Assembly (NCBI RefSeq): GCF_025766255.1 | Contig: NW_026516776.1 | Span: 90,734-154,733 of the forward strand | DNA: 64,000 nt | Direction: 5' to 3' | From: Zychaea mexicana | Lineage: Eukaryota > Mucoromycota > Mucoromycetes > Mucorales > Lichtheimiaceae | Part shown: piece by piece, positions 36,949-49,028 of the stretch | How the letters are laid out: the number at the start of each line of letters is the position of its first letter | How positions within the stretch are numbered: the first letter of the stretch is position 1 | Program-made: the position numbers and the translations under genes | The notes under the pieces: generated by a model | Told to the model about the DNA's origin: nothing | What the model saw: the letters and a program-made list of their open reading frames with translations, nothing else | Database searches by the model: none

Positions 36949-39355
36949 TGCGGAGAAGGGGGGTTGTAGAGATATATTATGTATATGTTTTTCTAGAAGA
37001 GGGCAAAAAGAACGCGCGCTTTGGTTCTCGCCGCACGGTGTATGCGGTGGGGTGCTCCAAGCCGGCTTATTTGCGGGATCACAGCCGCTGCAAGAAATGG
37101 CGACAGCCAATCAGGGCTCGGCAAGTTTCGTTTTATGTATCGTCGTGTCCCAGCCATCGACAGTCTAAATAAAATGTGTAACATGAATTTCGTCGAGAAG
37201 ATATATGGCAAGTGGTTGTCATAGCCCACCATCCTCTGCTTGTTGTCGTGATTAGCTATTATTCTTTCACGCGCTGTTTCTATAAAAAGATCAGTAAATA
37301 CCGTTTCGACTGCTGTTCTTCAACATTATTCACCTATAAAACTGCCCTAGATATGACTTTCTGTTACCAAGGGCACGGAATACAATCTTAGCTGATTGTG
37401 AATATACCCGTAGACGAAATCAAACGTCTGAAAAGATGTAAGCATGTACAGTAACTATAAGAAAGAAACGATTATCCGACTCTGGCTCTGATCACAGAGT
37501 AAATGATACCGCACTCCATTTCTTCTTCAAATAAGACGGCTCCCATCTTAACCTCGCTGAGAAAAGGTTGCTGGAAGCAATAGGAAGGCGTGCATAACGC
37601 TGTGTAGTAGAAGCTTTCGCAGCTTATTATCGCCTGATGTATAAAGAGTATATACGCATTTCACTAGCACATACGCTATTGACCCCGGAATACTAGCAAC
37701 AAACAGATAATACTCGTCTGAAAATTCTGCTACAGTAGTACGTACGACGACGTTTTATTGCAGGAACAATGAGACAATAGAGTTCACTAACGCATGAAAG
37801 TTTACAGTGAGCACTGTGTGACATTTTTATAATATACGAATCTTATCTAGGACTTATCAGAATCAACAAGCTCAATATTATATTCATCGAGGAGAAAATA
37901 TACCCATGACGCCGAGAATAAGAAGCTTTTTCAATGCAGATCAGACCATCATCGGGCATGACAAAAAGAATCTGAATAGCATGTACATACATCGGGTCAG
38001 TTACTGTTACATACATGCATACGACGGAACTGTTATCGCACTATTTACTCTATGTACTTTTCTTTTTCATTGTTCCACCAAATGTGGGGTTGATTAAAAA
38101 GATAATCCCATTGCATCTGGCTACAACGTATGAAAAAGATGATCAGCAAACTGCATGCAGCAGGGAAAAGGATTACTTGAATACATAGCTTTTACATACG
38201 GAAAAGAATCAAACAGTGACACATAGTCACCAGGAACAAAGAGGGGGAACACACCTGCTGTGTATATCATCATTGGAATTAAAAGTCTTGAAATCTCGGC
38301 GAGTACAACAGAGAGCATGACTTTCTTAGCAGTGACTGATGGCAATGAAACATGAATAATGTAGAATGAGCTCACAGCAAGTTTATGCGTCACAGCAGAG
38401 GCAATGGTCCAATACATACGTTATTTTGCGCTGACTCGTGCACACACCAATATTTCATTCGTAAATAAGACCCTTTCGTTGATGAGGCAAGCAAAATGTG
38501 TATCTGTAAGATTAAAGTGTATTGTGACTGATCGGGTAGTACTGGGCCTTATATATGTAATTATAGATTTAAAGCAGTGCACCTTTGTCCAATCCCTCAT
38601 GACAACTTGTGCTACTCATGAAATTTGACGAGCGTGCCTAATTTATTTCAAACATTAGCAAAATGGAATGTCATTGAAGCTCGTCACTCAACCCTTGTAC
38701 TACACAAAAATGGTGCGTTAGACATTTGTAGGATTAATTTATAACAATATAATAACAAGAGAGAATAGATCCGAACTGTCGGCCTTGGTCTCTTTGTTAG
38801 GGTCATACCAGCGTGTAAACAAGTATGATGGGATCTCGAAGATCCAGCGAAGATAAAGAGGTAATATGAATTCAGAGCTTCATACGACATATTAACATTG
38901 GACGAGTATTTTTTAAGTAGACTCTGTGTTGTTAAGTTTTGATCTTTGTACGCACGGTGATACCAGAAAGCAGTGTAGTTATGCCAGCAATCTGAGGAAA
39001 AACGACCCTAGGAACACTTGGATGCCCTTGAACCAGAAATATACATCGTAAACAACCCATCAAACCATCAATATTATCGAATACACAAGAAAGAATTGGA
39101 TTTAAAAGTATAGTAAGAATATATAGTATAGATAATGTGATTTGAAAAGGGATATACATAATGTGATGTTCGACGAGATATATATGTATCAGCCGCGGCA
39201 TATTAAAGATCGAGAGAGTATAAGTGGTGCGTTTCTAGTATACAGCTTTCTTCAGCAGCAGGAGCAGTCATTTAAAAAAGTAAATTAAATCTGTCTGTGC
39301 ATATACAATTAAGCAATTTGTTGTTGGGCGAGAGAGAGAGAGGAGAGAGATATAT
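36949..39355. other. Intergenic region between ERD2 and YPT1
   Basis: About 2.4 kb, AT-rich, between the ERD2 start and the YPT1 stop. No gene supported. A GA-rich run at 39330-39350 lies in the presumed 3' untranslated region of YPT1. Confidence 0.55.
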
Positions 39356-40427
39356 TTAACAGCAACCGCCGCCCTGGGCAGGTTGCACGGATGCACCAGG
39401 CGAGACTCTGACCGTTTGCTGGGGGTTGTTGTTGATAGTTGCACTTCCCATCCTATCCTTGATCTGTTTTGCCATCGTCAAAAACGCTTGCTCAACGTTG
39501 GTTGAGTCCTTGGCCGAAGTTTCGAGGAACGGGATTGACGTTGACTCTGAGAACTCCTATTGTTGAAAAGAAGAAGGAACACAACAAGAGTCATACGACG
39601 CACGGGTTGATAACAACGTGACATTGAAAGGAAGAAAGTTATTCTTTGATGATTACCTTGACCGCAGTAGTATCAACGACCTTTTTATCGGTCAAGTCGT
39701 TCTTGTTGCCGACAACCAGTTTACTGACGCCTTCAGCTGCATAACGTTCTATCTCTTTGAGCCACATCTGGAGGTTATTAAAACTGTCTTGGTCGGTGAC
39801 ATCGTAGACCACAATAATGCCATGTGCGCCTCTATAGTACGATGATGTAATGGTTCGGAAACGTTCTTGGCCAGCTGTATCCCACTAGAATAGACACTTG
39901 TTAGAGAAACAAACCCCCTTCCTCTTGCAGAATTGTACAATAAATACAGATGTGTGTGCTTTCAATAACCAACTTACGATCTGTAACTTGACGGTCCTGC
40001 CTTCAAGTTCAACCGTTCTGATTTTCTAAATATCCACAACATTTATTGTCAGTGTTCCGGGGCCCCAATAAGACGGCTTGTTCGCCCCCACCTCCAACAG
40101 CCTCCCCCATTCTGCTCATCCCGTTCTTCATTGTGAAAAAGAGACTCACAAAATCCACGCCGATAGTAGAAATGTATGATTCGGTGTATGTGTCGTCAGC
40201 GAAACGAAGCAAAAGACATGACTTGCCTAGTGATAAGCCAAAATAAACAAGTCCATTAGGAGACTTCCAAAGGTCTTTTTTTAAAGGGGAAAAGGACATA
40301 CCAACGCCGGAATCACCAATGAGTAGTAATTTAAAGAGGTAATCGCTGGTAGAAATAGCAGCAGGTTAGGCAGGGAACAAGAAGGAAGTTTCTTTCTGTA
40401 GTGAATTGCTTACTATTCTGGATTCAT
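39356..40427 (-). CDS. YPT1: Rab1/Ypt1 small GTPase of ER-to-Golgi transport
   Basis: Six exons (40427-40414, 40345-40302, 40226-40150, 40025-39978, 39884-39657, 39556-39356) give 203 residues. All GTPase motifs are intact: GDSGVGKS (15-22), the switch [32 protein letters not shown] (switch II), GNKNDL and ETSAKD. The start [20 protein letters not shown] and the effector region are characteristic of Rab1/Ypt1, which controls vesicle tethering to the cis-Golgi. The C-terminal GGGCC is the site of double geranylgeranylation. The first coding exon is only 14 nt, a common arrangement for fungal Rab genes. Reading frame and junctions all agree. Confidence 0.97.
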
Positions 40428-40878
40428 GGCGCGGTAGTAGTGTTTAGATAGTGTACACGAAGAATAAAAATGTGGGAGAAGGAGCGGGTAAAGTGTATCG
40501 AAGCGTGTGTGCGTGTAAGTTGGCACTGGTCACTCAAAAGACCCTTCCCCCCCAGGAAGCAATACTGTACAAATAGGTGTAGACTACTAATGCGGCCATT
40601 ACACATTTGGGGGGAGCACTTGGCAGCATTTCTTTCGGGACTGTGCACGCCGAAACGGGTTTGCGCTGCATGCAGCTGCTGTGTCACTTGAGCCGCACTT
40701 CAAAAAAAAAAGCAAAGAGAGAAATACGTGTATAAAAAGAAACATGAATTAAAGCCCTCTCTCTCCCACCCCTCTTCTTCTTCTTCTTCTTCTTCTTGTT
40801 TTCTGCCGATCTTTTTTTTTTCTTTTCATCTGCGAGAGAAGCCATTCAGATACAACCTTTTCGACTGCCAGCAATGAG
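40428..40878. other. Divergent promoter region (YPT1 / F-box gene)
   Basis: 451 bases between divergent starts. It contains a plus-strand TATA element at 40731 and a CT/TTC-rich leader (40757-40800) that serve the F-box gene. Confidence 0.6.
40731..40738 (+). promoter_or_regulatory. TATA box of the F-box gene
   Basis: TATAAAAA, 141-148 bases before the ATG at 40879, followed by a pyrimidine-rich leader containing repeated TTC units. Confidence 0.5.
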
Positions 40879-41598
40879 ATGAATCTTCTCGGTCTTGCCA
40901 ACACCATCTCACGACGACTTCCACTCGAAATCGTACTCGTCATACTATCGCATCTACCGGTCCAAGACATCGTAAGGCTCGTCCAGGATGACAGCCCGTA
41001 CTTTGACCGCCTCCTCCTCACCCATCCATTCTTCAACGACCGTCATCTCCATGTGCTGCTGATATCCGATCCTCTCTACTCGCCTGTCATCCAGGCACAG
41101 CTTATACCTGGAAGCAAACTTCCGCCAATTCATACTCTCGAACAACGCATGCTTTGTCTGCCGCCAAACCCGGCTTCTTCAAACATGGGCATAGCATCCT
41201 CAGCATCTTCCAAACCAACCATCCATTTCTCCCTCTGTCCACAGTTACGACTTTCGCGCTTCGACTACAACAGACATCAGATCGAATTCATACCGCCTGC
41301 TCCCGTTGACGGTGCAGCAGCAGAAGCAGGAGGATGCTCCAGGAACAGCAGCAGCAGCGCTTCCAGCAACTGGGTACAACCCACAATTCCAGCGGGCGTC
41401 ATTGGTGTAGCCGTGATTCTGACCCAGAACAACGTCGTACTGAAGCGAAGTTTGCACGCCGTCAATCCTGTCCGAACACCTCTGTTTGAGCGTTCCCATG
41501 GTTACTTTGGTGGTCAACTGGAATTTGAGCATCATAGCAACGATAGGATCACCCGGCTAGCCAAGTGTTCTGTGGGCGTGGATTGGTTCTGCTGTTAA
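40879..41598 (+). CDS. F-box domain protein, intronless
   Basis: One exon encodes 239 residues. Residues 10-45 form an F-box: ISRRLPLEIVLVILSHLPVQ followed by DIVRLVQDDSPYFDRLL. This motif binds Skp1 and would make the protein a substrate receptor of an SCF ubiquitin ligase. The rest has no leucine-rich or WD repeats; it shows a central Ala/Gly/Ser low-complexity linker (about 145-165) and a beta-rich C-terminal third with VIGVAVILTQNNVVLKRSL. This could be a divergent substrate-binding fold, unrecognised by me. The stop is followed by a (TAC)n microsatellite. A distal GT-AG exon is possible but none was found. It is the only other intronless gene here besides the methyltransferase-like one. 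Confidence 0.75.
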   Translation: MNLLGLANTISRRLPLEIVLVILSHLPVQDIVRLVQDDSPYFDRLLLTHPFFNDRHLHVLLISDPLYSPVIQAQLIPGSKLPPIHTLEQRMLCLPPNPASSNMGIASSASSKPTIHFSLCPQLRLSRFDYNRHQIEFIPPAPVDGAAAEAGGCSRNSSSSASSNWVQPTIPAGVIGVAVILTQNNVVLKRSLHAVNPVRTPLFERSHGYFGGQLEFEHHSNDRITRLAKCSVGVDWFCC

Positions 41599-41603
41599 AT
41601 ACT

Positions 41604-41660
41604 GCTACCACCACTACTGCTACTACTACAATTACTACTACTACTACTACTACTACTACT
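41604..41660 (+). repeat. (TAC)n trinucleotide microsatellite
   Basis: Imperfect, then perfect TAC/ACT repeats starting a few bases after the F-box gene stop; the cleanest core, about nine units, spans 41633-41660. It probably lies in the 3' untranslated region. Confidence 0.9.
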
Positions 41661-43293
41661 ATTGTTATTACTACGACAATTGCTGGATCTTTCTTTTCCG
41701 CTGCTTATATCATTTATCATCTGTTCTTGCTGTGTACATACTAAACTACTGCTCTTTCTCTACTCCTTTCAACATCCTTTTCATTTTGTCTAAATACACA
41801 TTTTATTCATTTGGTTTTCTGTTGCACTCTTCTTTCATTTGCTGACGCGTCCTCGCACTGTTCCGACAAATTACATTGTTCTCGCATCTGCTCATCCATT
41901 GGTCATGATCCTCTTCCACGTGTTTGATCAACTCCGTCGAAGATCTGGAGTCAATGTTTCGCATTGTTCGGCGCTCGAATACTGCTTAACCATCATCATT
42001 TGTTTCAGGTTTGTCCCGGACGGGCGGACTGTTATTGCGGGACGACGGACACAACTGCATGGTTGGGGAGCAGAAAGGGGGCCATCGGGGAGAAAAAATC
42101 TCGGCCGATTGTAATCCAGCAGTCATAAAAAGAAAAGAGTGTTGAAGATCTTGTCAACAAACGTACTGGAGTTGCAGTTGACGAAATTTCTGAGGGGAGG
42201 GGGGAAACCAGACTGGTGGGATCAGCATCAATGGTACCACGTTTGTTGTATGAAGGAAGCAGGCAATTAAAGAATAGAAGACAATGGTAGCATTTCATTG
42301 GTGGTTTGTAATAAACAGAAAGGAGCCGAACATTCGAGACTCGAGAGCTAATTTATCGCGCATGTCTCAAGCGAGAAGAGTGGTGGATGTATATTCCATA
42401 GACACCCTATAACCCAAGGAAATCACACCGTTACACCAGCAAGGTACAACATCACATCCTGCTACATCACTCAACCCACTTTTATGCTCCTGCACAATGT
42501 GTCAAAAGAAGCAAGCGGGATGCTCTAGGTATCAGACCTCTACCTTCTCATCCAGCAAAATCATATTTCTCGTTCGCAAGAACTAGCAGAGCTGTAATAT
42601 AGTATATACGTCACGTTTAAAATAAACTGTTCTAACATCACTGACGAGCATCGGATGATGACCCTAGACCAAGGTCGATGTTAGGCGCATTTCTGCCTTG
42701 TTACTAAAGTTAAACCTGTAGATGCGAAAATATGGCATTGCTTCTTATTTGAGGGTGATATCCTATACTCTGCACTCCTTGATATGAGCAGAATGAATTG
42801 ACGCACAGCTTGTTATTGAGAATGTATTGGCAAGCTGAATTTGTGTGATAGCCCTTTGTCGGATATGTATGTACGCAGATGATGAAGGGAGAAGGTTGTA
42901 ACATGCTATTCCTTGAATATGATAACAGTCAGGTTATGACATATTGACCAGCGTGTCATCTTCTTTGCACATACTGTTAACCAGAAACTTTTAAATGCAT
43001 AATAAACTTCTCTTTCCTCAAATTATATGTATGATATACATAGCACGGTACACCGAGGGAGAAACAAGCCAAACATTTAAAGATTGGAGATTATCAGATG
43101 GATGAATATACTCGTACAGGAGTATTCGATATAGTAAATAATGCAAATGGCGACTTAAGCATCAGTATATAGCTAAGCGATTATACAATAAATGATATGT
43201 GGGCATAATAGATTCAAGGGAGAGTAGATAGAAACAGACAAAGGAAGTGGGCGAGCAAAAAAAAAAGGAAGCAGAGAGTAAAACGAAATGTCA
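41661..43293. other. Intergenic region, no supported gene
   Basis: About 1.6 kb where the F-box and syntaxin genes converge. Longest frames are under 95 codons and have no family resemblance. Confidence 0.5.
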
Positions 43294-45128
43294 TTATTCG
43301 ACGCCCTAGTACGTAAAATTACAAAGTGGGTTAGCATAAAGAGCACGTATAAGATGAAAATGCGTGCGCTGCTCCATTATCCCACTTACAACATGATCAA
43401 AGGCAAACCACCACACAAGAATCGCAATGACAACGCAAAGAATGATCACAAGCACAAGGCAGCACCATTTTTTCTACATTGATCATAAAAGCGAGTTAGG
43501 CTCTTGGCCCTAAACAAACAAACAAACAAACAAAAAGCATGATTTACCCCTCTTGTGGATCGAGCAAGATCAACCGCACGCTTGACGGCGCTGTTCCCTT
43601 CTTTGAGTTCGCCTGCTGTTTCTTGTGCACGATCGTCGATTTTGACCAAAACATCGCCCTGTTGCTCGACAAGCATGTGCATGTCTTGGAACAATTGATG
43701 CAGTTCCTACAACAACGGCATACATTTCTTGAGTGAGCCAAAAGAAACTGATGCATAGAGAATGAGACATACCACAAGCGTTCTTTCAATACGCTTAATA
43801 TCGATATGGCGATTCTGTACTTCGGACAACACAGCGCGACTAGCACCCTGTCTGCCTGCTTGTATAATCTAGTGCACAAAGAGTCAGCATCCCATATGTA
43901 GCAACTGAGTCCTTCTCATAGGGCGCCATACACGTGGCTTACCGACTGCGTAAAGACTTGTGTGCCCTGGTCTGAATCCATGATACGATCCACCTCTTCT
44001 TCGGTAGCCTCAGGCTTCACTGTTCAGATAGAAAAAGAGCTACTGAGTATACCATCCTCCTCACCGCAATGAGGCATATCCAGTACATAGCACAAAAGTG
44101 GTGGTAGCACTGACCTATCCTGATCTGGCGTTCGACACGTTGACGATACTTATGACGGTAATCGCTTTCGATTTCCTGATACCGTCGGATGGTATCCAGA
44201 AATCGCTTTCGTACATTTTCACTCTGCGTTCGACGCATTTTGCTCTCGCCAGGATTATTCGATTGAGCATTGGTACGTTCGATTGCTGACAAACAGTAGT
44301 TAGGCATCCCCCATCACGCTTTATCCCCAATATCTTGTACTCCCTATCATCCCTTCTCTTTGGACGTCTCACAAAAACGGAAACCATCCTTTTTTTCCTT
44401 TTGGTTTACCAGTAATTCTGTTCTTGATAGTTGCGTTCTGAGCACGTACCGACTCTTGCAGCTGTTCCAGCTCGCGTGCATGATATTGCCATTGATCGTC
44501 GTTGTAGCTGGCAAGTGCCGTGTTGTGAAGTCGTTCAACAGCATCTATGTCGTTGTTGACGTTGGCAATCTCTTTTCTCACTTGATCGATCTAAGGGAGA
44601 CGAAAGAAATTTTTAGTCACACCCAAAGCCAACGCGCCGGTAGCAATCATAGTAATATGGAACGTGATAATGATGATCGTGTAAAGGAGGACCAAAAAAA
44701 ACGCAAACCTCAACAAGAAATGCATCCATCGGGTCCAAGGCTGCTGGTGGCCGTGGTGGTTGCAGCTCGTATGCATCATTATGGCGTGGTGTAGGTGGCG
44801 GTGGTGATTGTGCTCGGATGTTGTTGAACGAAGAGTTGTTGGCAGTGAAAGGATTATTCGCAGGACTGGTAGGACGACTGCTTACAGGGGAAGGTGAATG
44901 GTTTCGGTATCCAGCTGGTATCCGTGCAGGACCAAAATCGTCGCTTTATTGTTTTGTATACACACCTCATCTTAGTCTGTGCTTTTCATTCTGTGCACGA
45001 TGTGCCCTCTTTCTCCGTACCTGCTTCGTCTTCCTTCATAGGAACCCTACAACACAGTACCGAGAATTAGAGAAGAATTAAAGATGAGGTTTAATGTATA
45101 CCGAGAAAGGGTCGCACAAGGGTTGCAT
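43294..45128 (-). CDS. Plasma-membrane-type syntaxin (Qa-SNARE, Sso1/Psy1-like)
   Basis: Ten exons (45128-45102, 45046-45021, 44943-44709, 44590-44410, 44285-44115, 44019-43943, 43868-43773, 43706-43548, 43473-43390, 43305-43294) give 355 residues. A disordered Pro/Ser/Asn-rich leader (1-95) precedes the three-helix Habc domain (about 97-215; FLVEIDQVRKEIANVNND). The SNARE helix spans about 255-320: zero-layer Gln287 lies in MLVEQQGDVLVKID, followed by KEGNSAVKRAVDLARSTRG. A single membrane anchor follows (330-352; KKWCCLVLVIILCVVIAILV), with a short extracytosolic tail GVE. It would drive fusion of secretory vesicles with the plasma membrane. The last exon encodes only GVE and the stop; its intron has a perfect GTAAGT donor and GCTAAC branch. 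The two most 5' exons are inferred from frame and splice consistency and are less certain. Confidence 0.9.
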
Positions 45129-46585
45129 GGGTACCCTTTTTTTTCTGGCCCGCTTTCCCGCCCTACTTTAACAATAATGTATAGAAATATTAACCCCACT
45201 ACTCACTCGAAATTCCTCGGTCCGATCGCGACTATATGCAAACGACATTATGCTATTGGCGTTGCAATTTCTCGTTTTTCAAGTGGTGTAAAGAAAGGAA
45301 TGACTGGAATTTAAAAAAACAAAACAAAACCAGCAGGTGAACCGAGAAATAGTAACAGAAAGTAAAAGGAAAAGGAACGAAAAAAAAAAAAAGTTCTCGG
45401 GAGCCAAGGGAAATAAAAAGTACTGCACGACCCAACTTGGTCTTGACCAAATCCGTGCTTCACATGCTATATAGAAGCGTATGGGTGATGGAAATGTGTG
45501 TGTGGCCCTTATACTACTCTGCTGGCACATAGAATTCATGGTACGTAGGCGTGGTTTGCTCTGTTTCTTGGCAAAATCATAACTTTGATTGCTTTTACTA
45601 CGGCCGAGACCTATCATGACGGTCCTGACTGTACTATGATATCCAATATGAAACATCGTCTGAGTCTAATACAGATGACGCGAACTTTTCTTGGCTTTTG
45701 ATGTCATCCGGGCTACTGCTCCTTCATTGTAGGTAGCGCATGATAATAAAACGGGAAAGTGCAAAAGGGCGGCACTGACCATTTTTGAAGGGGCTCGGTC
45801 GTGCAAGGGGAGGTGCTACGCGTGCATGATGATAGGACTGTGCAATCAATACTGCTCAACACAAATTATGTGCATTTCTTCTTGTTCTGGCGTGTATTGA
45901 CGACAGTGGTTGTGTTTCTTGGCAGAAGTGTGATGCGTGATGCAAGCCTACTTTCTCTCTCTCTCTCTCTCTATTTTAAGCTTTCATAAACATTCTCGTC
46001 GTCATCCGTGACGACAGCAATAGGTAGCTATTATTATCACAATACAGATATATATGGATATGCATTACTATTCATGCGCCGTCAAACTTTCTCAAGCAGG
46101 TGGAGTAAGGAGGTACACGCAATTATCCCATTTACGTGACCACACGTCGTACTGGGGATTGCAGTAGATGTTGCCAAAGTCTATCCACTAGAGACTGTAG
46201 CCATATACACCACACCCAGTGTGATGATGATAGCTGTTGTATATAATGGCAAAAGTGAACACCTGCAGCTGAGATTGTTATGCGTCCGCGTCAAGTACTG
46301 CCGATCTCGGATCAATGTTAAAGCTCTCTTCGAAGCACTTGCTAATCAAATGCTGCAGTTGCAGCACGAAGCATTCGTCCAAAACCAATACCACTGTGCC
46401 AGTCCACCTATTTCACTTTCACTATTGGGGCGACTTTTTTTTTTACTTCTATTGCGCGAAATCACACAATAAAGAAATTATGAAATGCACTTTAAACAAA
46501 TAACAAAGCAAAGAACTAGCAATTAAATCCAACACCAACGAAAAAGACTAAAGAAAATGTACAAGCTTGTTGAAGCAATGAAAGT
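45129..46585. other. Intergenic region, no supported gene
   Basis: Spacer between two minus-strand genes. Contains a (TC)n run at 45954-45972 and a poly-A-rich patch near 45378. No gene evident. Confidence 0.5.
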
Positions 46586-47499
46586 TTATACCTCTTTCTT
46601 TGCAGCAGCAGCAGCAGCAGCCGATGGTTTCGAGGACGAGGATGTCGCTGCCTTATTGCGCTGTCTCTGCAAAGCGTCATTGACGTGACGACGCGCATTT
46701 GCCTTTTCTCGCTTATCCTTTTCCATCAATACCGAGTCGCGCAACATGCCATGGAAACCGTGGTAGATTGCAAACACCATGGAAATGCAGATGAGTGTGA
46801 TCGAACTCCAGAAAAGGATCCATTTGCCTTGAATGAACCCAGAAGCAAGCCAAGCAACGAAATTGATACGGGAAGGATACATCTTGATCAGATAATACAA
46901 CAGCACGTTTTCACAAAGGTCCCAGCCCGTCGTCACCAAATGGAGCCACACGCCCGGTCGTACCCACTGAGGCGCTTGCTTGAAACCAAAGTACGTCAAC
47001 AAGCATAATGGCAGTGTGCGGCATAGCAAGAATCCACTATCATAGAACAAGAGGCTCAGGTACGCTTGTCGTCCTTTGGCACCATAACCAACCAGAAAGT
47101 TATACACGTCCTCTGGCGTTTGTGGGTGATAGTATTCGAGAATATCGAGCGTTTGTTCTCCTGAAGCGTCGAGTGCACAATTGGGATTGACAATCTAAAT
47201 AAGAAAATGCGGGTTTAGAAAACGTGTTGTGAAATGCACGTATAGCGTCAACAAAAGAGTTCGTATAAAGACGGTTCTCAATGTGTGTGCTCTCTTTATC
47301 ACCCATTATTTTTTACCTTTGCATAGCTGTAAATCCGATCAAGACAGATCTTGGTCAAGATCGTCGTCAGAATCACCAGTCGCGGTTTGCACATTTGCTC
47401 ACCCACAAACGTGGTAAGATTTGGAAAAGGATCGAGCCGATCGATTTTCTGGAGACGGTTCTTGATGAGGGTGAGGTAAGATGGGCTGTTGTTCGACAT
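46586..47499 (-). CDS. Unrecognised multipass membrane protein with Ala/Lys-rich tail
   Basis: Two exons (47499-47317, 47194-46586) give 263 residues. Three or four hydrophobic segments are visible: PRLVILTTILTKICLDRIYS (about 40-59), then GRQAYLSLLFYDSGFLLCRT and LPLCLLTYFGFK near 100-130, WDLCENVLLYYLIKMY near 150-165, and KWILFWSSITLICISMVFAI near 185-205. Sequence between them includes YGAKGRQAYLSLLFYD. The C-terminal cytosolic tail is charged, then Ser- and Ala-rich (about 230-263, ending AAAAAAKKEV). I do not recognise the family. The YGxxGRxAYLxLxxxD pattern recalls small bacterial and fungal integral membrane proteins of unknown function, but this is weak. A terminal GTATAA could be a donor to a further exon; I chose the in-frame stop. 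Confidence 0.75.
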
Positions 47500-49028
47500 T
47501 GTCAAACGGGTAACGCTGGGAAGAAGGAAAAAAAACGGCGTTTGGCCAGGTGCCCCACCCCCGCGCGTGCTCTTTGTATGCCCATGCCAGCAACGTGGCG
47601 TTTATGCCTAATTCGGTAGAAATACGCTTATCGGAATGGCAAAAGCAAGCTTAAGCTCATAGGCAGTGGAGAATCAAGGGTAATCCTTTATCACTAATTT
47701 ATTTGATGCGTTTTGTATCTTACACATCTATTGCATCTTACTTTTTTCATCAATATCCAATTCATCAATTTCGATCTATTGATCATGTTTAAAGATGTAT
47801 CAATTCTTTAGGGTGAATCAAATTGCGAATCAAATTGCCCCCCCTAATAGCTGCTGCTAAACAGAAGAGTATTATTAAGAAAACGTGGCACACTCGAATC
47901 GTAGCAATGAATGCAATAATACCAAAGTCTTGTTTACTCAAGTTTTACAACGTTTGCTTCTTAAAAGAAGGATGACAAATGCGTTGAACTCGCGAGCTAC
48001 TTTTTCGTTTGTTTGTGCATATTACTTTGAAATGTTTAAATTTTGTAGTGCTTGCTAGATCCGGCGCTCTTAACACGATTTTCTCTGATCGAGTTTCCGG
48101 AAAGCAGAATGTAAGTTTTTTGTTCATGATTATGCATAGGCTTTCTGCTTCTAGTTACAGAATGTCTTGTGCATGGAATACTACAGCTTTCTATGCTGAA
48201 TAATTTACTCGCGCGGAAGTTGCTGAAGAAATCAATGACCGTGTTTTGTAATTGATGTGGCTATATCACGTTGATTACAGCTTTGATGCAAATGATGTAC
48301 TTTTCGCTCTAAATATCAAACAGATTGTTGTCTAGATTCTGCAGATTGTATCTCAATGTGCCACTTTCGAATTGCTTGATATGAAACGGCCAAAGATGAT
48401 GCCCGTAGGTCCACACTCCGTGTAGTGAACGATGAGCCCTTGTAGATGCTGCTACTATGTGAATGCTCACAGGAGCATGCTTTTTTAAGGTGCACATTCA
48501 AGAGACGATGTCGATTGATGCGCTTTCTTCTCACACGCTGGAATGATTCTGGAGCGTGAGCAGATTTCTATACTGCTGTTCCCACAAGACTGTGCTGATG
48601 AAACGCGCTTTTTGCTTGGGATGGCGTTTTCGCTTCTGTGTGCCGTTCTTTCACTTTATAAATCTTCGAGTTGGCATTTACAACAGTGCGTGGACAATAT
48701 ATTACTAGGCAACTCAGATATGTTGGTTACTGACTATAATTGTTTATCAAGTTGATCTGTTCGGACCGTTCATCTACGAGAAGTACTATGGATCCAGTAC
48801 GTGATACTTCTTTGCGGCTACTTTTACAAGCAGCAACATACGCAACTTTTTAAGTGGGGTTTCTGATCATCATCCACTTTGCAAAACACTGATCCATAAG
48901 GCATGCTACTACTGTAAATGAAAGTCATAGTCAGCACCATCTTTTGTTTGGGTAAAATTGTGTAAAATGCCGTAACATGTAAAGTATATATTTTAAATAC
49001 AAAATACAAATGAATGCAGGATGCTATT
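47500..49028. other. Intergenic region, no supported gene
   Basis: AT-rich spacer between two minus-strand genes. Only short unsupported frames; the left part holds the promoter of the membrane-protein gene. Confidence 0.5.

Noticed and set aside
44944..44965. Syntaxin start ATGAG at 44970 with a 22-nt intron
   Set aside because: 22 nt is far below any intron elsewhere in the window; a 77-nt intron from the exon at 45046-45021 keeps the same frame.
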